The notes under the pieces are model-generated. The model saw only the letters and a list, made by a program, of their open reading frames with translations. It was not told the origin of the DNA and did not search any database. Position numbers and translations under genes: made by a program. Positions 1 to 12,113 of a stretch of 64,000 nt of DNA are shown here, one piece after another. Within the stretch, counting starts at the first letter, position 1; every line of letters begins with the position of its first letter. The DNA comes from Epiperipatus broadwayi (Eukaryota; Onychophora; Udeonychophora; Euonychophora; Peripatidae). The DNA lies in the NCBI GenBank assembly GCA_028023455.1, contig JAQFVV010000506.1, positions 209,001-273,000 of the forward strand. Reading direction: 5' to 3'.

Positions 1-835
1 ATTCATAATAGAATCAGAACAAGAACAAAAATTGGCATTCTTAGATGTTCTTGTGACAAGACTTCCATATGTCATCATCTAAACTACAGTTTACTGAACA
101 CCTAAACAGACAGTAAAATACCTAGCCTATACATCCAAACACACCAGAAAAATAAAACATGGGTTGATACTATTACTGTGGAACAGAGAAAAAAAGTTTC
201 TTCAGAAACTAGCAATTTGGAAAAAGAAAAGATCTATATAAAACAAACTCTTATGAAAAATGGTTATCCATCAGCTGTTATTAAGAAAACATTAAATAGA
301 CAACAAAAGAACCAGCAAGTGAAAAGACAATTACTGGTACTGTAAGGTACCCATACATTCCAACAATATCAGACAAATTAAGGAAAATCTGCAATAAGTA
401 TAACATCAGATCAGCTTTTCACAGCCATATGACCCTGCAAGAAATTCTAACATCTACAAAGCATAAACTTTAAATCCTGTAAAAAATAATTACATCTATG
501 AAATACCATGTGAATGTGGAAAAACATATATTCATGAGAACAGTCATCTTGAAAAGCACTTGCAAGAACACAAATTGATGATTAGAAAAGAGAAAACAGA
601 TGTTTTTATGGTAGCAGAGCATGTGTGTGCCAATGAAAATATGTTTAATTGGGAAAATACAAAATATTGGATAGAGAAGAACAGGTACAAAAAAGAAAAT
701 TTAAAAAAGCTGCTCACATCACAAATGGCAAAACATCCCATAAGCCTACCTACTGTAACTCTACATAATATATGGAAACCACTAATCAACTTTGCTCTAA
801 GAAAAAAAGTGGAGAAATCAGGAGGATCACCATAG
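1..835 (+). pseudogene. Penelope-like element remnant: RT C-terminal end and GIY-YIG endonuclease
   Basis: This is the 3' part of a PLE, cut by the window edge and broken by stops and frameshifts. Positions ~5-62 translate to a stretch ending in FLDVLVTRLP, which matches the block after the RT catalytic motif in PLEs and is also present in the better copy at 44531-45196. Positions ~491-541 encode YEIPCECGKTYIHE, the first motif of the PLE GIY-YIG domain with its extra CxC. The open stretch 560-835 continues with EHxCANENMFNWENTKYW and a WKPLI motif, the usual C-terminal half of that endonuclease. The family copies itself by target-primed reverse transcription. The protein cannot be functional here. 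The region between ~100 and 480 is too decayed to follow. Confidence 0.82.
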
Positions 836-870
836 ATAAGTAGATGAAATTACTACAGAAGTTTGCCTTT

Positions 871-960
871 GGCAGGATGACTCAGTTGGTTAGAGCATTA
901 CCTTAAAATTCAATACTCAAGATTCTAAGAGTCCAGGTTCGAATCCCAGTACAGTTACTG
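871..960 (+). repeat. tRNA-like block in the 3' region of the PLE
   Basis: The sequence has a good Pol III A box (around 878-897, TGACTCAGTTGGTTAGAGCA) and B box (936-946, GGTTCGAATCC), with about 40 nt between them. It starts 36 bases after the PLE endonuclease reading frame ends. It lacks a clean acceptor stem, so it is a tRNA-derived block and not a working tRNA gene. The same block lies in the same place after endonuclease remnants at about 29966-30051 (minus) and 30517-30606 (plus), so it travels with the element. It could be a SINE head captured by the PLE, or a SINE inserted once in an ancestor. Confidence 0.65.
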
Positions 961-1175
961 TCACTGTCCAGGCCAGAAACACCTGAAGAAGAAGTGAGAA
1001 TAATACCTCTTGAAATGTTGTGCATATACTAACGTATTTGATGAGCTATTACTAATAGGTGAATGTATTTGGAATATTTAAATAAAGTTAAATTTTTCTA
1101 TAGACATTCAATACACATATTAGATGATGGAAATAGTCCAATATAAGAATACAAATAGATTTAGATATTTTACAG
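961..1175 (+). repeat. Conserved PLE-family 3' tail
   Basis: This tail follows the tRNA-like block. It contains a CCAGGCCAGAAACACCTGAAG stretch, then AATAAAGTTAAATTTTTCT and ACATTCAATAC, and ends near a GGAAATAGTCCAATAT motif. The same order recurs at 29767-29965 (minus), 30607-30800 (plus), 31155-31352 (minus) and 31360-31560 (plus), which defines a repeat unit of about 200 bp. Its end is judged from where the copies stop matching. Confidence 0.7.
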
Positions 1176-3087
1176 GTCAACATATATTTATAATTTTTGT
1201 TTATGAAGGGAATTTCACAATAAATTAAATCCATAACAATAATATAAAAACAATTTAATCTTATAAAAATATACTTTCAAAAATCAAAATAATTTTTTTG
1301 CATTCTATTATTTTCATGTTTACATTCAATTATTTTATTCATTTAATTTAATTTAGAATCAATATAAAAGTTCAAATTGTTTTTATATTACTCTTGTTAT
1401 TGATTTAATTAAATGTGGAGATAATTCTTGTAAACATACACTATATGTATATGGATTTGCAAATATTTAGAAAATTATTATATATTTTTAGTTTATAATT
1501 CTTTGCACGAATTATAACTGGTGTTTACATTGTTTTCAATTTTTATGACAATAGTTTTTAGAACTGTTTGTAGAAGATTTAGTGAAACTAAAATCAAGAG
1601 GCATACAGGTTTGATTAGTAAAATTTTAAATTTAAATTAGTTAAATGCAATAGCTTCCACTACATGGAATCTTCATTTACAGTATGCTGATGATTGTGCA
1701 ACTTTTGTCAATACAAAAGACAATTTTCCAATGTACATAATATACTGAATGCAAAATATAATACTTTGATTTAGTGATTAATATTCAAAAATTCAAGTTT
1801 TTTATCAGCCAATGTTAGAAAAAAAATTCTTATTTATTTTTTTTTTTTTGCATAGATGATTATCAACTTTAGTGGCTATATATGATATGTGATATCTCTA
1901 TAATTTTTCAAATGCCTTAATTTTATTTTATTTTTTTAATTAAATGGATAACTATTTCAGTATTTTTCTAAATATGTCTCTATTTTACATATATCAAATT
2001 AGTTTGGATTGAGCTCAGTAGTTGATTAAATGTTACCCCTCTTTTCAGATTGAGTAATATCCCTTACTATTTGTAGTCTAAAAAGATTTTTTTAATTTTC
2101 AAATGACACTTTTTTCTGTTTTTAAGACAAATATTATAAAAAAATATTATGAAGGTAACAATATTAAAAAGTCAATTTATTTTATTATAATAACTTATTA
2201 AAGAAGGAATCAGTTAAATCTAGTTAAATTAAAAAAAATATTGTTTTAATTTTTGCAATTTTATGGCTATATTTTTATACAAATATTTTAATACATATTA
2301 TAATAAAAATATAAAACAATTACTCCTCTTAGAAAAAGTATGAGATACTGCTTGTAGTCTGAAGGTTACTATACCATGTTGTAGCCATTTTAACTAAAAC
2401 AGAAACCTTAGATATTGAAGTACAATATAGAATCTAATATTCTGCCGGCAGAAAAATTACTGCAATTAAATTAAATGTATATAGAGTTGTAATTTTATCT
2501 ACTTTATTGAAGTGAGAATTGGATAAAGGCATTAGAAAATTTTAATTTAAGAATGCTAAAATCATAAAACCAATTAATATGTTTTGCAACTTGATGGATG
2601 TGGTTGTATTGGATACATAAAACAAATGAACAATACAAAACTTCCTAAAAATGTTTCATGGTAAAGTTGTGCATGGATTTTGTGGTGAATGTAGATCTCA
2701 TCTACAGTATAAGGATTATCTCAAATGAATTTTAAGCAAGTATGATATTAATTGTTTCCATAGAAAATGTATGACAGAAAATACAATATATTGGAGAATT
2801 ACAAGTAGATATGGTTTTGAAGTATTTCAGAAAAAAAGTTTTCTGCAAAAAAATAAAAGACAGCATTGTAAAATATCAATCAAAAAATAGAAAAATGTTT
2901 TATATGTGGTTATATTTATAAATTACATGTTATTTTTTATTTTTATTGTAAAATTAATTTCAAGAGCAATGTATTTTTTTTTTTTGTTTTCACTTTTTTT
3001 TCCTTGAAGTTGTAATGGATAATGGCTGCTATTTGTATGTTATTATGTAAATAAAACTAGATCTTGATAATGTCCATAAAATATGGT
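1176..3087. other. AT-rich DNA with no recognisable feature
   Basis: I see only A/T-rich sequence with short homopolymer runs and no long reading frame, repeat copy or RNA signature. It may include decayed LINE or PLE sequence that can no longer be read. Confidence 0.6.
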
Positions 3088-3262
3088 CAAAATATAGAAT
3101 AAAATACACATTATCATATAATTAGATTCCAACCAGTCACAACCTAAACATTCACAGTAAATATAGTAATCAATATTTCTCACTGCTGTCAAGGCAACCT
3201 TCTCACATTTTAAATAGCAAGAATGGAAATCCATTCTTAGTAATGGTCCATTATAATAATTA
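3088..3262 (-). repeat. Short interspersed repeat, ~155-175 bp (copy 1)
   Basis: The reverse complement reads GGACCATTACTAAGAATGGA, then CATTCTTGCTATTTAAAATG, GAGAAGGTTGCCTTGACAGC, and a run through TATTGATTACTATATTTACT to GGTTGTGACTGGTTGGAATC. It matches 14690-14842 on the plus strand at high identity over about 150 bp. No coding potential is seen and no tRNA boxes are convincing. It is probably a small SINE or MITE. Confidence 0.65.
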
Positions 3263-6200
3263 TCACTTTCTTATACACAATCTGATGTTATCTATCTCAC
3301 TCCTCATTTCTCACAACACATTATATGTCATTAAATTTATATAGAACTTAAAAGATAAGTTAACCTGAAGGCATATCTAATCTTTTTTTCAAACTAAATT
3401 TTTAAATATTATGAAAGATTTTACTAAAGACAAAAATTAAAGAATATTTACTATAAAAATACATCAGTATTTTTTTTATATTTATCTTTCTCCACTCTCT
3501 TTTTCACTCAGATTGCTTCATCTTCCCTCATTACATATATTGGTTTCTTCTACATAACTGTTCTCATTATCAGGTTTTATTTTAACTTAGCTTAGCATGC
3601 CATAAAACAGTAAAAGAAAAGATCTACTTAATAAAATTCTAATTCGTTTATTACATACAAAATGTTTACAATTATATGTCTTGTTGATATACTAATACAA
3701 TCTATATTTTATAACAAGAGTTTACATATTTATCTAAGTGTATTAATGATATTAATATATTCTGTATTTATGTATACATTTAATTGTCTTATTCTTTTTT
3801 AATAACTAATTTTTCTTTAATTATCATCAACTATCTTATTTATTAACAGTATTTTTTTTTAATTTCAGATTTATTGTAACCAAATAATTTATGTATGACT
3901 GATCTAATAGGGATATTCATTTCACATTCTATGGTATATTTAACAACAATATTATAGATGTACAACATGTATATTTAATGATTGCATATAATAATATCAT
4001 TGTCATGAAATAATATCATCATCATTATTATTTTAAGTGAATATAATAAAATGGATTTACATAAATTCATATTTCTTAAAAGAATTCCATGTTTTAGTAT
4101 TATGTCAAACCTCTTGGTTTGTATTAATAATTTTAATGCTTAATAAAAATTTAAATTTAGCATGTCTTCTAGTAAATAAACATCAATATTCTTGTAATAT
4201 AATCAAAATAATATCTACTTGTTAATGCAGTTATCGATTTAATTTTGGTGCATACTAATCTGTCATCCATCCACAATCAGGATTTTACAGATCATATAAT
4301 ATGAATTTCTCTTGTATCAGTGTTCCTACTTTAATGAAATCTATCAAATGCCTTTGTTTTATGCATGAATGCAACTGAGTTTCTTCATAGTAATTTTTCT
4401 GCCTAAACAAAATGTTTGAGATCATCAATCTTATGTGTTGTATAAAAAATTCAAAAAAACAACAACAGAATATTTGAATTCACAGTAATAATACTATTGT
4501 TTCCAACAATTTTTGACAAAATCTACTAACTGTAGTAATATGTGCTTTAAAGCCTTAAAAAAGTAAAAAATGATATTTCCATGGTATTTCTGTAAGAATG
4601 CCATCTAGTAAATAATGAGAGTTTTTCCTCTGAATACAGTTGGAGCACTAAAACACTGATATCATTATACAAAACAAATTTTGAGAATATAACCAGGTAT
4701 TTCATAAATAGAAGATAGGAAATTAAACATTACAGCAAATCCATTACCATGCATTCTAATTTCATTGACTACTTTATCCTTCCAAAATATTTGTAGCTTT
4801 CCATTGATTCTATTAATGTCCTTTGTTTAGAAAGATAATTTCACCAACATCAGCTTTATCAATCTTAAAGCTTCAAAGTATCTTAGCCATGAATGCTGAA
4901 CTCAGTATTCATTTGAAGAGTTTTTATCAAATGCATTCTGTACATTCAAACATTTATTTAAAAATGTATATAAATCTTACTTTTAGTATTTCCTTTGCCT
5001 TCTGATTTACACTACTACTTTAATCTGACAGGTATATTAATCTTGACAGTCTGGGTGAGATAGAGCATTTATACTATATTTTCTAGGCTTCTATGAAATA
5101 GAAAAATACCTAAATATGACTGACTAAACATGAAATATTCACCTGTCTAAGATCAAGTTTCAAATTGATTCATTAGTGATTGTACTGTCCCAAGGAAAAG
5201 TCACAACTAAGAACTATCAGCTTACTAAGCCTATATCTGCTTTTCTTGAGCAAAAAAAATAAATAAAAGATTTGGAGTCAGAACATGGCATTGTAGTTCA
5301 GAGGTGAAAATATTGCTGAAACAAATAACAATGCAATTATCACCATAAGTATAGGGATATGACTGCTGATATAAATGGCTAAAAATGATCAAGCACTACT
5401 ATAACTTAAATTAGTAAAGAAGAAAACTAAGGAGACAGAAAATATTGTTTATATATGAACAGTAATTAGCCTTTAGTGAACAATGCAACAGAAGATACAT
5501 CTGAATCAATAGCATTTATTTAATATTCCCAGTTAATCTTCATATCTTAAAATCATTCTGCCATATACTATCTGTGAAATTCATTGATAGCTTGGGGATA
5601 GAAAACATATCATCATAAAAGATATTTGAATATAAATGATTTTAAACAATGAAAAGGTAGTGAAAGTTTTACAAGACATGTTTTAGAAAATGTTTACCCT
5701 TTTGTAGGCTATTTAAAAATGTTTTTCTATATACCAATTTATTTTATAAATGCTTTAATCAATCCGTAGCAGAAAGCTTTAAAGTACTTACATTTTATGA
5801 TAACATTGACAAAACATTTCTTGACTTCTACTTACATATTACTTTTAAATATAAAATTTATTTCCCCAATTTCAGCTGTGACATCTTGTGTAAATTTGAG
5901 AAAGCAATAGATGCTTGATAGTAGTATTTAGAAATCTCTATCAAGTAATATCCTATATCTATCTCCAGATTAGATTCTAACTCGTGATTTTCATCACTGA
6001 GGAGTTTTGAATGTGAATATAATACTATAAAATTTCTAGATATACTAGTATGGGAGTATTAATAGGGCAACACTACATGGTGATTGATTATTGATGATCA
6101 AAATTACGTTAGATGGCAGAACTGCATTAATTTAAAACTAATGAAACTCATTTGCAAACGACATTGTTTATCTTTCAAGTTATAATAAACATTTAAATAA

Positions 6201-7176
6201 ACTTATATTTATATATTTACAAAATAGCGTTTTTGTTTTAATGTGAAACCTTAACTAATATTATCATCATTAAACATTTCATGTAAAAAATTTCAATAAT
6301 AATGTTTTAAATAATAATTATCTTGAGTTATTTTTGTGCTTCTTTTCTTTAACTCAAGCCCATAATTTTATTTTGATTAGTGTCTGGAGGATATCCACTT
6401 TGCTATCGTAAATTTAAAAATTGACAGTGATTCATATTTTTGATAAAAATGATAAAAATATAATTAGACTTCAATATTCGGTAATGAAAAATAATTAAAT
6501 CGAGGAAAAGATTGATAGTAGATATTAAATCCATATTATGCATAAATTACATATAAAATGATCATGATTAGAATATATAACCCTTTATTGATTATATTAA
6601 ATATCAATCACTTTCAGTTATCTTGATTATCAGAAAAAATAAATGATATATGAGCAACATCTTGTTGACATGTTACAATTCGGGTGTTAAAATAAAAACA
6701 TAATTTTATAAATCAAGTCATTGCTTGAAAATTATTTTTACAAAAGATATATTTGAAACAAACTATTTTTAAAAACAATAAATAATGCAAAGAATAATAA
6801 AAATAAGTATGTGGTTAGGAAAAATATTAAATAACATAAAATTTATAAATTATAAGAAAAAAAACAGTAACGTGTCAAGAATACTATAATTGTAGTAATC
6901 TTATTTATTAATAGTAGAAACAGTTTTTTTTAGTTAATTGTATATGGATGAGATTGTAATAAAAACAAAACAGAAACGAAGATTTTAAATAATAAATTAA
7001 AAATACAGGAATCAACAATATATATATATAAACAAAAGCAAATTGTGTATAATGATACCAAATAAATCTCCACATGATAGTCCACCTAATATGAAATCTA
7101 ATAATCAATAAATATTAGAAGGTTGCACATTTTAATCTATATCCAGTGCTTTCACATTCAATATCCTTATATTAAC
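3263..7176. other. AT-rich DNA with no recognisable gene
   Basis: No reading frame here has family motifs or unusual composition; the short frames have the amino-acid make-up of random AT-rich sequence. A short (TA)n run sits near 7018-7030. I see no repeat copy shared with the rest of the window. Confidence 0.55.
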
Positions 7177-7210
7177 TTCAGCTGATGGACTTCATCAGTG
7201 AAATCTGAAG
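7177..7210 (+). ncRNA. Degenerate hammerhead-like hairpin
   Basis: CTTCA (7177-7181) can pair with TGAAG (7206-7210). Between them lie CTGATGG (7183-7189), an ACT/AGT mini-stem with loop TCATC, and GAAA (7200-7203). The order is that of a type I hammerhead and resembles the motif at 62473-62517. However, the last core base is G instead of A, there is one extra base in stem I, and no stem III. It may be a chance fold or a dead relic. Confidence 0.25.
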
Positions 7211-8042
7211 GCAGTGCACCAGAATCTTCGGATCAAATGCCCTTTTCCAGCAGTCAATTTTTATCTCTTTGGTTAACTATAAACTATTAGCTCAAATTAA
7301 AAACAATAATGTTTTTGAATTTAAGCTAATTAGCTTGTATAGATATGCAAACCCGAATTCAGTTGACCATCTACTTTTTGGGGGGTCTTTGGTTTTTGAA
7401 TAATCACAGACATTTCTATTATTTGGCTAAGATTAATATTAATCCATTAAAGCATCATATGATCAGCATTTCTTAACTTATACAAACTATTAAAATAGTA
7501 GTAATTTTTTACATGAGTGACAATTAGTGTAAACTTTAATAATCAATAGATACAGATAAATTATCTTGAATTGAAAAATCAGTTTGGGCTAATAGCTTTA
7601 TAGTTCACCAAAATCCAAAGATCCATGTGCAGTGCACCTATATTCAAAGCTCCTCACAGATGAAAGCCATACACTAGAAATTAGTCTGAGAATATTGGAA
7701 AGGAAGACCTGGTTGAGGATTAAAATGTACAATCTTCTAGCATCTACCAATTACTATATCTTGTTCTAAGTGGTGCTATATATAGAAAACATGTGGCATA
7801 AAGAAATGGTGATCATTAGACATTTCATTGGCTTAATGTATAATGAATGAGTGAGAATCATGAATCACCAAACATACAATCTAGTGAATATCATCAAAAA
7901 GAAAAAAAACACAAAATATATATAAACTTAACAAATCTTCTAAAAAATGTAATGGAGAGACAAAGAAAAATTAAATTTAATAATCAAATAAAATTGATAA
8001 AATGTTTTAAATCAAGATTATGATGATAGCTATTAATCGTTA

Positions 8043-8045
<3 letters not shown>
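7211..8045. other. Unassigned sequence, slightly less AT-rich than its surroundings
   Basis: The stretch has several phrases of higher complexity (7211-7400 and 7590-7760) but no reading frame or recognised repeat. It may be an old mobile element. Confidence 0.4.

Positions 8046-8119
<74 letters not shown>
8046..8119. repeat. (TA)n microsatellite, ~75 bp
   Basis: This is an uninterrupted alternating TA tract directly against the left end of the 2.4-kb repeat that starts at 8120. Confidence 0.95.
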
Positions 8120-8123
<4 letters not shown>

Positions 8124-10554
8124 ACTGTTTGGGTTACATGGTACACCCATAATAATATAGTGTGTGTCTATATATATATAAAGTAAAGGAAAAGTAGAAA
8201 TAAACACAGACATAAATTTTTGTAGATATTTTTCTATATTTCCTAAAATAAAATAATAATAATAAGTAAAGGGTTAAATAATAACTCTGATTTAAAATAA
8301 AAATTGTTTTATAAATTAAACTTTTAACAGGTCTGATAAATATTATTTGTAATTCTGATTTTGAAATTTAAATGTAAGCATGTTTTTTTTGATAATTTTG
8401 AAAAAAAATGTCTATTTTTGAAATCTTTAATTAATTTGTAAATTTTTATTGTCTAAGTGAAAACATGTATATGTTTTCAAAGGGATTAGAGAGATAAAAA
8501 TAAAAACTCTGTTTTCAATCAAGGTGTTATAATCACATTAGATGATTCTATAAAAGGGCTGATAACAAAATTAGCTCCAGTCTGGGTAATGATTTTTGAA
8601 GAGATGCAGTCTAGATAATAGTTTTTTGTAAGAAGGGTCAGCTGAAAAGTTGGTTATAATATTTTGTTGCAGCTTGGCAGTTGGTTTTAGCTGATCATAG
8701 AGTTGGCAGAATAGCTACCATGAACTGATATAGCTGAAGGCAGGACATTAGATTCAGGAGCTGCTAATATTTCCTTCACAGGAGTTTGAATTCACATGGA
8801 GAAAATGACCCACTTCTTTGTGCTGAAATTCATAGCCTTAAATGTGGAGAAGACAGCTGCTTGCCTGGAACAGTTCTACACAGACGGGAGACCAACTACT
8901 GACCAACATTATACATGGATTACATTTTTCCTGATTATGACAGTCACTAAAAATTAAACTCACCAAGAAAAATCTTCCAGCTTGCTGAAGAATTAATTAC
9001 ACATATGCTGCATCAGATATATGCAGAGAAACACACCTAAACATATATATAGCTGGTGAGTTATTTTAAAAGAATTCATTTAAAAAGACATATATAGAAC
9101 AATATTATTTTAAAGTCGGTTAAAAATTTATATATTTTAAAAGAATATAAAGTAATTTTGCTTGAATTATAATTAAGAGTCAAGAATAATTCATTGTTCA
9201 TTAAAGGCAAAAGAGATGTTTTTGAACAATAATTCTCTTGGACATTATTTTGAAAAATTTATATTAAAAAAAAAAGTAAAGAATTGATGATTCAATAATT
9301 TAATTCAAAAACGTTGATAATTAATCAACAAATACCTGTCAAAAATTGACTATACTTTTGAGAACTTATAAATTGAAACTAATTTTAAATTATATCTATA
9401 TTTTGTTTATACACACACATATATGTATGAAATTGGTGCATATTTTCAAAAGAATTTAATAATGAAAATATAATATTATTGCTGTTAAGTTAAAATGTAA
9501 TGTAAACATCAGTGTGCGTATATACATGCACACTGTAAAATTATAATCATTTTTTTGTTAGTGAATATTAATTGTATATTATAAATCGCGCATCTGTGTG
9601 CATCACATATGTAAACCAATGTAACAATTTAAATTTTGAATAGCAATTATGTAAATCGCAATGTGGTTATTTGAAAATTTGTATTGTAATCAAAATCAGA
9701 AAGTTTATATGTGTGTAATTTTATTTTTATAAAACCTTAATTTTTTTTTGTTAATAATAAACTTATTTAATTGTTAAAATCATTTACATCATCTCTTGGT
9801 CACATACAGTAATAGAGCTTGTGTTCTTTGAGCTAGATTCATGGACAGATAAATGGGAAAGTGTATTTAGTGCTTTGGGGCATCCAGTGATGATCAATCA
9901 TCATCCTGGTTGGTGCAAAAGAGAATACTCTTTAAAGCCCATGCACTATGTTTTATTTAGTTTAGCCTTATTGGAATTAAGTTTATAGTTGGCCAGTACA
10001 AGTGGCCTGAGCATTGATGATGATCAGCATGTTTTAATGTCCCATTTTTTTTTTTTTTTTTTTTATATTTTAATGGATGGGCACTAAGCTGGTGCATCCA
10101 AGTTATGTTTAAATAATTGTCCAAGGTGGCAAAGGCTCAATAGTCAGCCTGGTCTACAGAAGACCCATTTCCAATCCAGTCACAAGGTTGACTGTTGATT
10201 TATATTTTTTATTGTTCAAATCCAGTCACAAGATTGTCTGTTGATATATTGTACTGATTTGTTTATTCCCATCAATGATGATGATGGATGGTTATTTCTC
10301 TTGAGTATTTACTTATACTGATACTTATTTTATAAGGCTGGTTGAATTTATAATTATGCTTTTAGTTGCTCTTCTGAGTTAGCTGTCTAATCTCTCAATG
10401 ATCTCAATAATCTCTTGATCTCATGCTACCCTTAAATATTTTATACTTATACATACTATTGTAAACTATTGATATTTCATTATAAATTGACTTGGGGTTG
10501 GTGATGATAAACCCATCACCCCAAGTTCACTTTGATACCCCCTATCCCATTACA
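8120..10554 (+). mobile_element. Unclassified 2.4-kb interspersed element, copy 1
   Basis: This segment matches the reverse complement of 34978-37788 along its whole length, with many substitutions and indels. Shared landmarks include GAAAAGTAGAAATAAACACAGAC near the left end, the passages around 8700-8900 and 9880-9960, and the CAGTCACAAGGTTGACTGTTGAT block near 10177. The termini are GTAAC on the left and ATTACA on the right; in the other copy they are TGTAAC and GTTACA. These form a 6-bp inverted TG...CA end, and both sides are (AT)n. No reading frame of size is present. It could be a non-autonomous DNA transposon that uses TA targets, or a solo LTR. Confidence 0.72.
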
Positions 10555-10780
10555 ATATATATATATATATATATATATTCCCTAGATGGAGCTTACGACT
10601 AGCTCCAAACAAGCTTTAATTATAAGTGCCAATAGAGAAAAAATTCAAAATCTCTATCATACTATCCTCATCTCCAGACATATATATATATATATATTGT
10701 ATACAAGGAGATGAGGATATATCATCTCCAGACATATATATATATATATATATATACAATATATATATATATCATCAAGA
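10555..10780. repeat. (AT)n tracts with a local hairpin and duplicated phrase
   Basis: Three (AT)n runs lie at about 10555-10580, 10680-10698 and 10735-10770. TATCCTCATCTCC (10663-10675) is inverted as GGAGATGAGGATA (10708-10720), enclosing one AT run. The phrase CATCTCCAGACATATAT occurs twice as a direct repeat. The pattern suggests slippage plus local templated duplication. Confidence 0.75.
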
Positions 10781-11858
10781 ATGGTAAAAAGTTTAATCCA
10801 TTGTCTGCTTTTTTACATATTTAAATAAATGATGATATAAAATATTTTTATAAAACATTAATAATTATATATATTGAAGCTGGAAATATAGTACATATTT
10901 TTGCTTCACCTAGTCCCAATGTCATCAGCACTAGTCTGGGTTTGAACCCAATCTTACATTAACTGACACCCACCTCATAATAGGTGGAAGTATATTTTTA
11001 ATATTATAATCTTTTATATTTCATTAATTTTATTTTATAATTAAAACTAACCTTTTATAATAGTTTATTTATTTTGTATTTAAGTAATAACCTGTATATT
11101 TATACTTTACATTTGTCCAATATAATAATATTAAATCGTGCTTTCACACTTCCAACGTAAAGCTATAACAACAAATTGAAAATTAAATTTAATGGCTAAG
11201 CACTTTCAAGAAGATGTACTTCTCATATTCATAGCCAGTTATGATCCTTTCTTTGAAATCATTATATAAATAAATCTGATATGCAAATTATATGCAAATG
11301 AGTCACTAAGACCATCTTTTAGATATCACAAAACATGCATCTTTACGATTAATGGTGAAAGAGTCCTCTGCTATAAAGTATTTGTAAAAAAATGTATATT
11401 GTGTTTATTTTGTTAAATTGAATTGAACCCTGGATATCTATAAAATGTTACAAATATTTTAAATTCTTTTATTAAAATTCATTTTTCTTCAATTAATCAG
11501 TTGATAACATCTTATATTTATCTTTTAATCAATGTACATTAGAGAGTCAATTACTTCAACAATGTAATATTTGTAAGGAATGTTTTGTAAATTCTGCTTA
11601 AGTTTATGTCAAATATAAGTTTGAAAGTCATTGTACCAAATTCCTAAAATTTTTCTGAATAAAATCTACATTTTGTTAATCTAAACCTTAATTAAATAGA
11701 TTTTGTTAGTACAATGACTGATAAATTTAATATGCTTGTTGTTTTTTTTTTTTTAAATTAGCAAATCAACCCTTGAGGCATGTTCATGCAGAATTACAGA
11801 TTCAATCCTATAGATAAAGACCAGAACACATAAATAGTGGAAAATTTAATAAGGATTA
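10781..11858. other. AT-rich DNA with no recognisable feature
   Basis: No coding, RNA or repeat signal can be supported in this stretch. Confidence 0.55.
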
Positions 11859-12113
11859 TTATTGAGTTTTATCTGAATAGAGTAGTTTAAATTTACAGTA
11901 CATCATAATTAAAGAAATGACGGGGTAAAAAGATCGGCATTGCTCCCTGGAGCTCTGTTTCCACCAGCCTATCAATGCCTTTCCAGTGCTTTCAAAATCT
12001 AGCCAGAGACTGTCTGTGTCAAAGAAGCCTGCAAATGATCTGAATGTATAAATGCCTGTTTCAAGCCATGGAATGCCTACTGACTGATTTTGAGGTAACA
12101 TCCAATTCACCAC
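11859..12113 (-). other. GC-richer open stretch, possible exon or repeat of unknown origin
   Basis: This is an 84-codon open frame on the minus strand. Roughly positions 11925-12110 are close to half G+C, against a surrounding quarter. The peptide has ordinary complexity (for example GIPWLETGIYTFRSFAGFF and WWKQSSREQCRSFYP), unlike the phenylalanine- and isoleucine-rich random frames elsewhere. A GTAAAT donor-like site follows near 11899 on the minus strand. I see no convincing acceptor upstream and recognise no family. It could equally be a fragment of a high-copy repeat. Confidence 0.3.

Noticed and set aside
871-960. A functional tRNA gene
   Set aside because: The A and B boxes are good, but the acceptor stem does not close, the anticodon arm is not convincing, and the block recurs with the same PLE neighbours, so it is a repeat component.
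8120-10554. A Tc1/mariner transposon
   Set aside because: The TA-rich placement fits, but the inverted ends are only ~6 bp and no transposase fragment is visible, so the class was left open.
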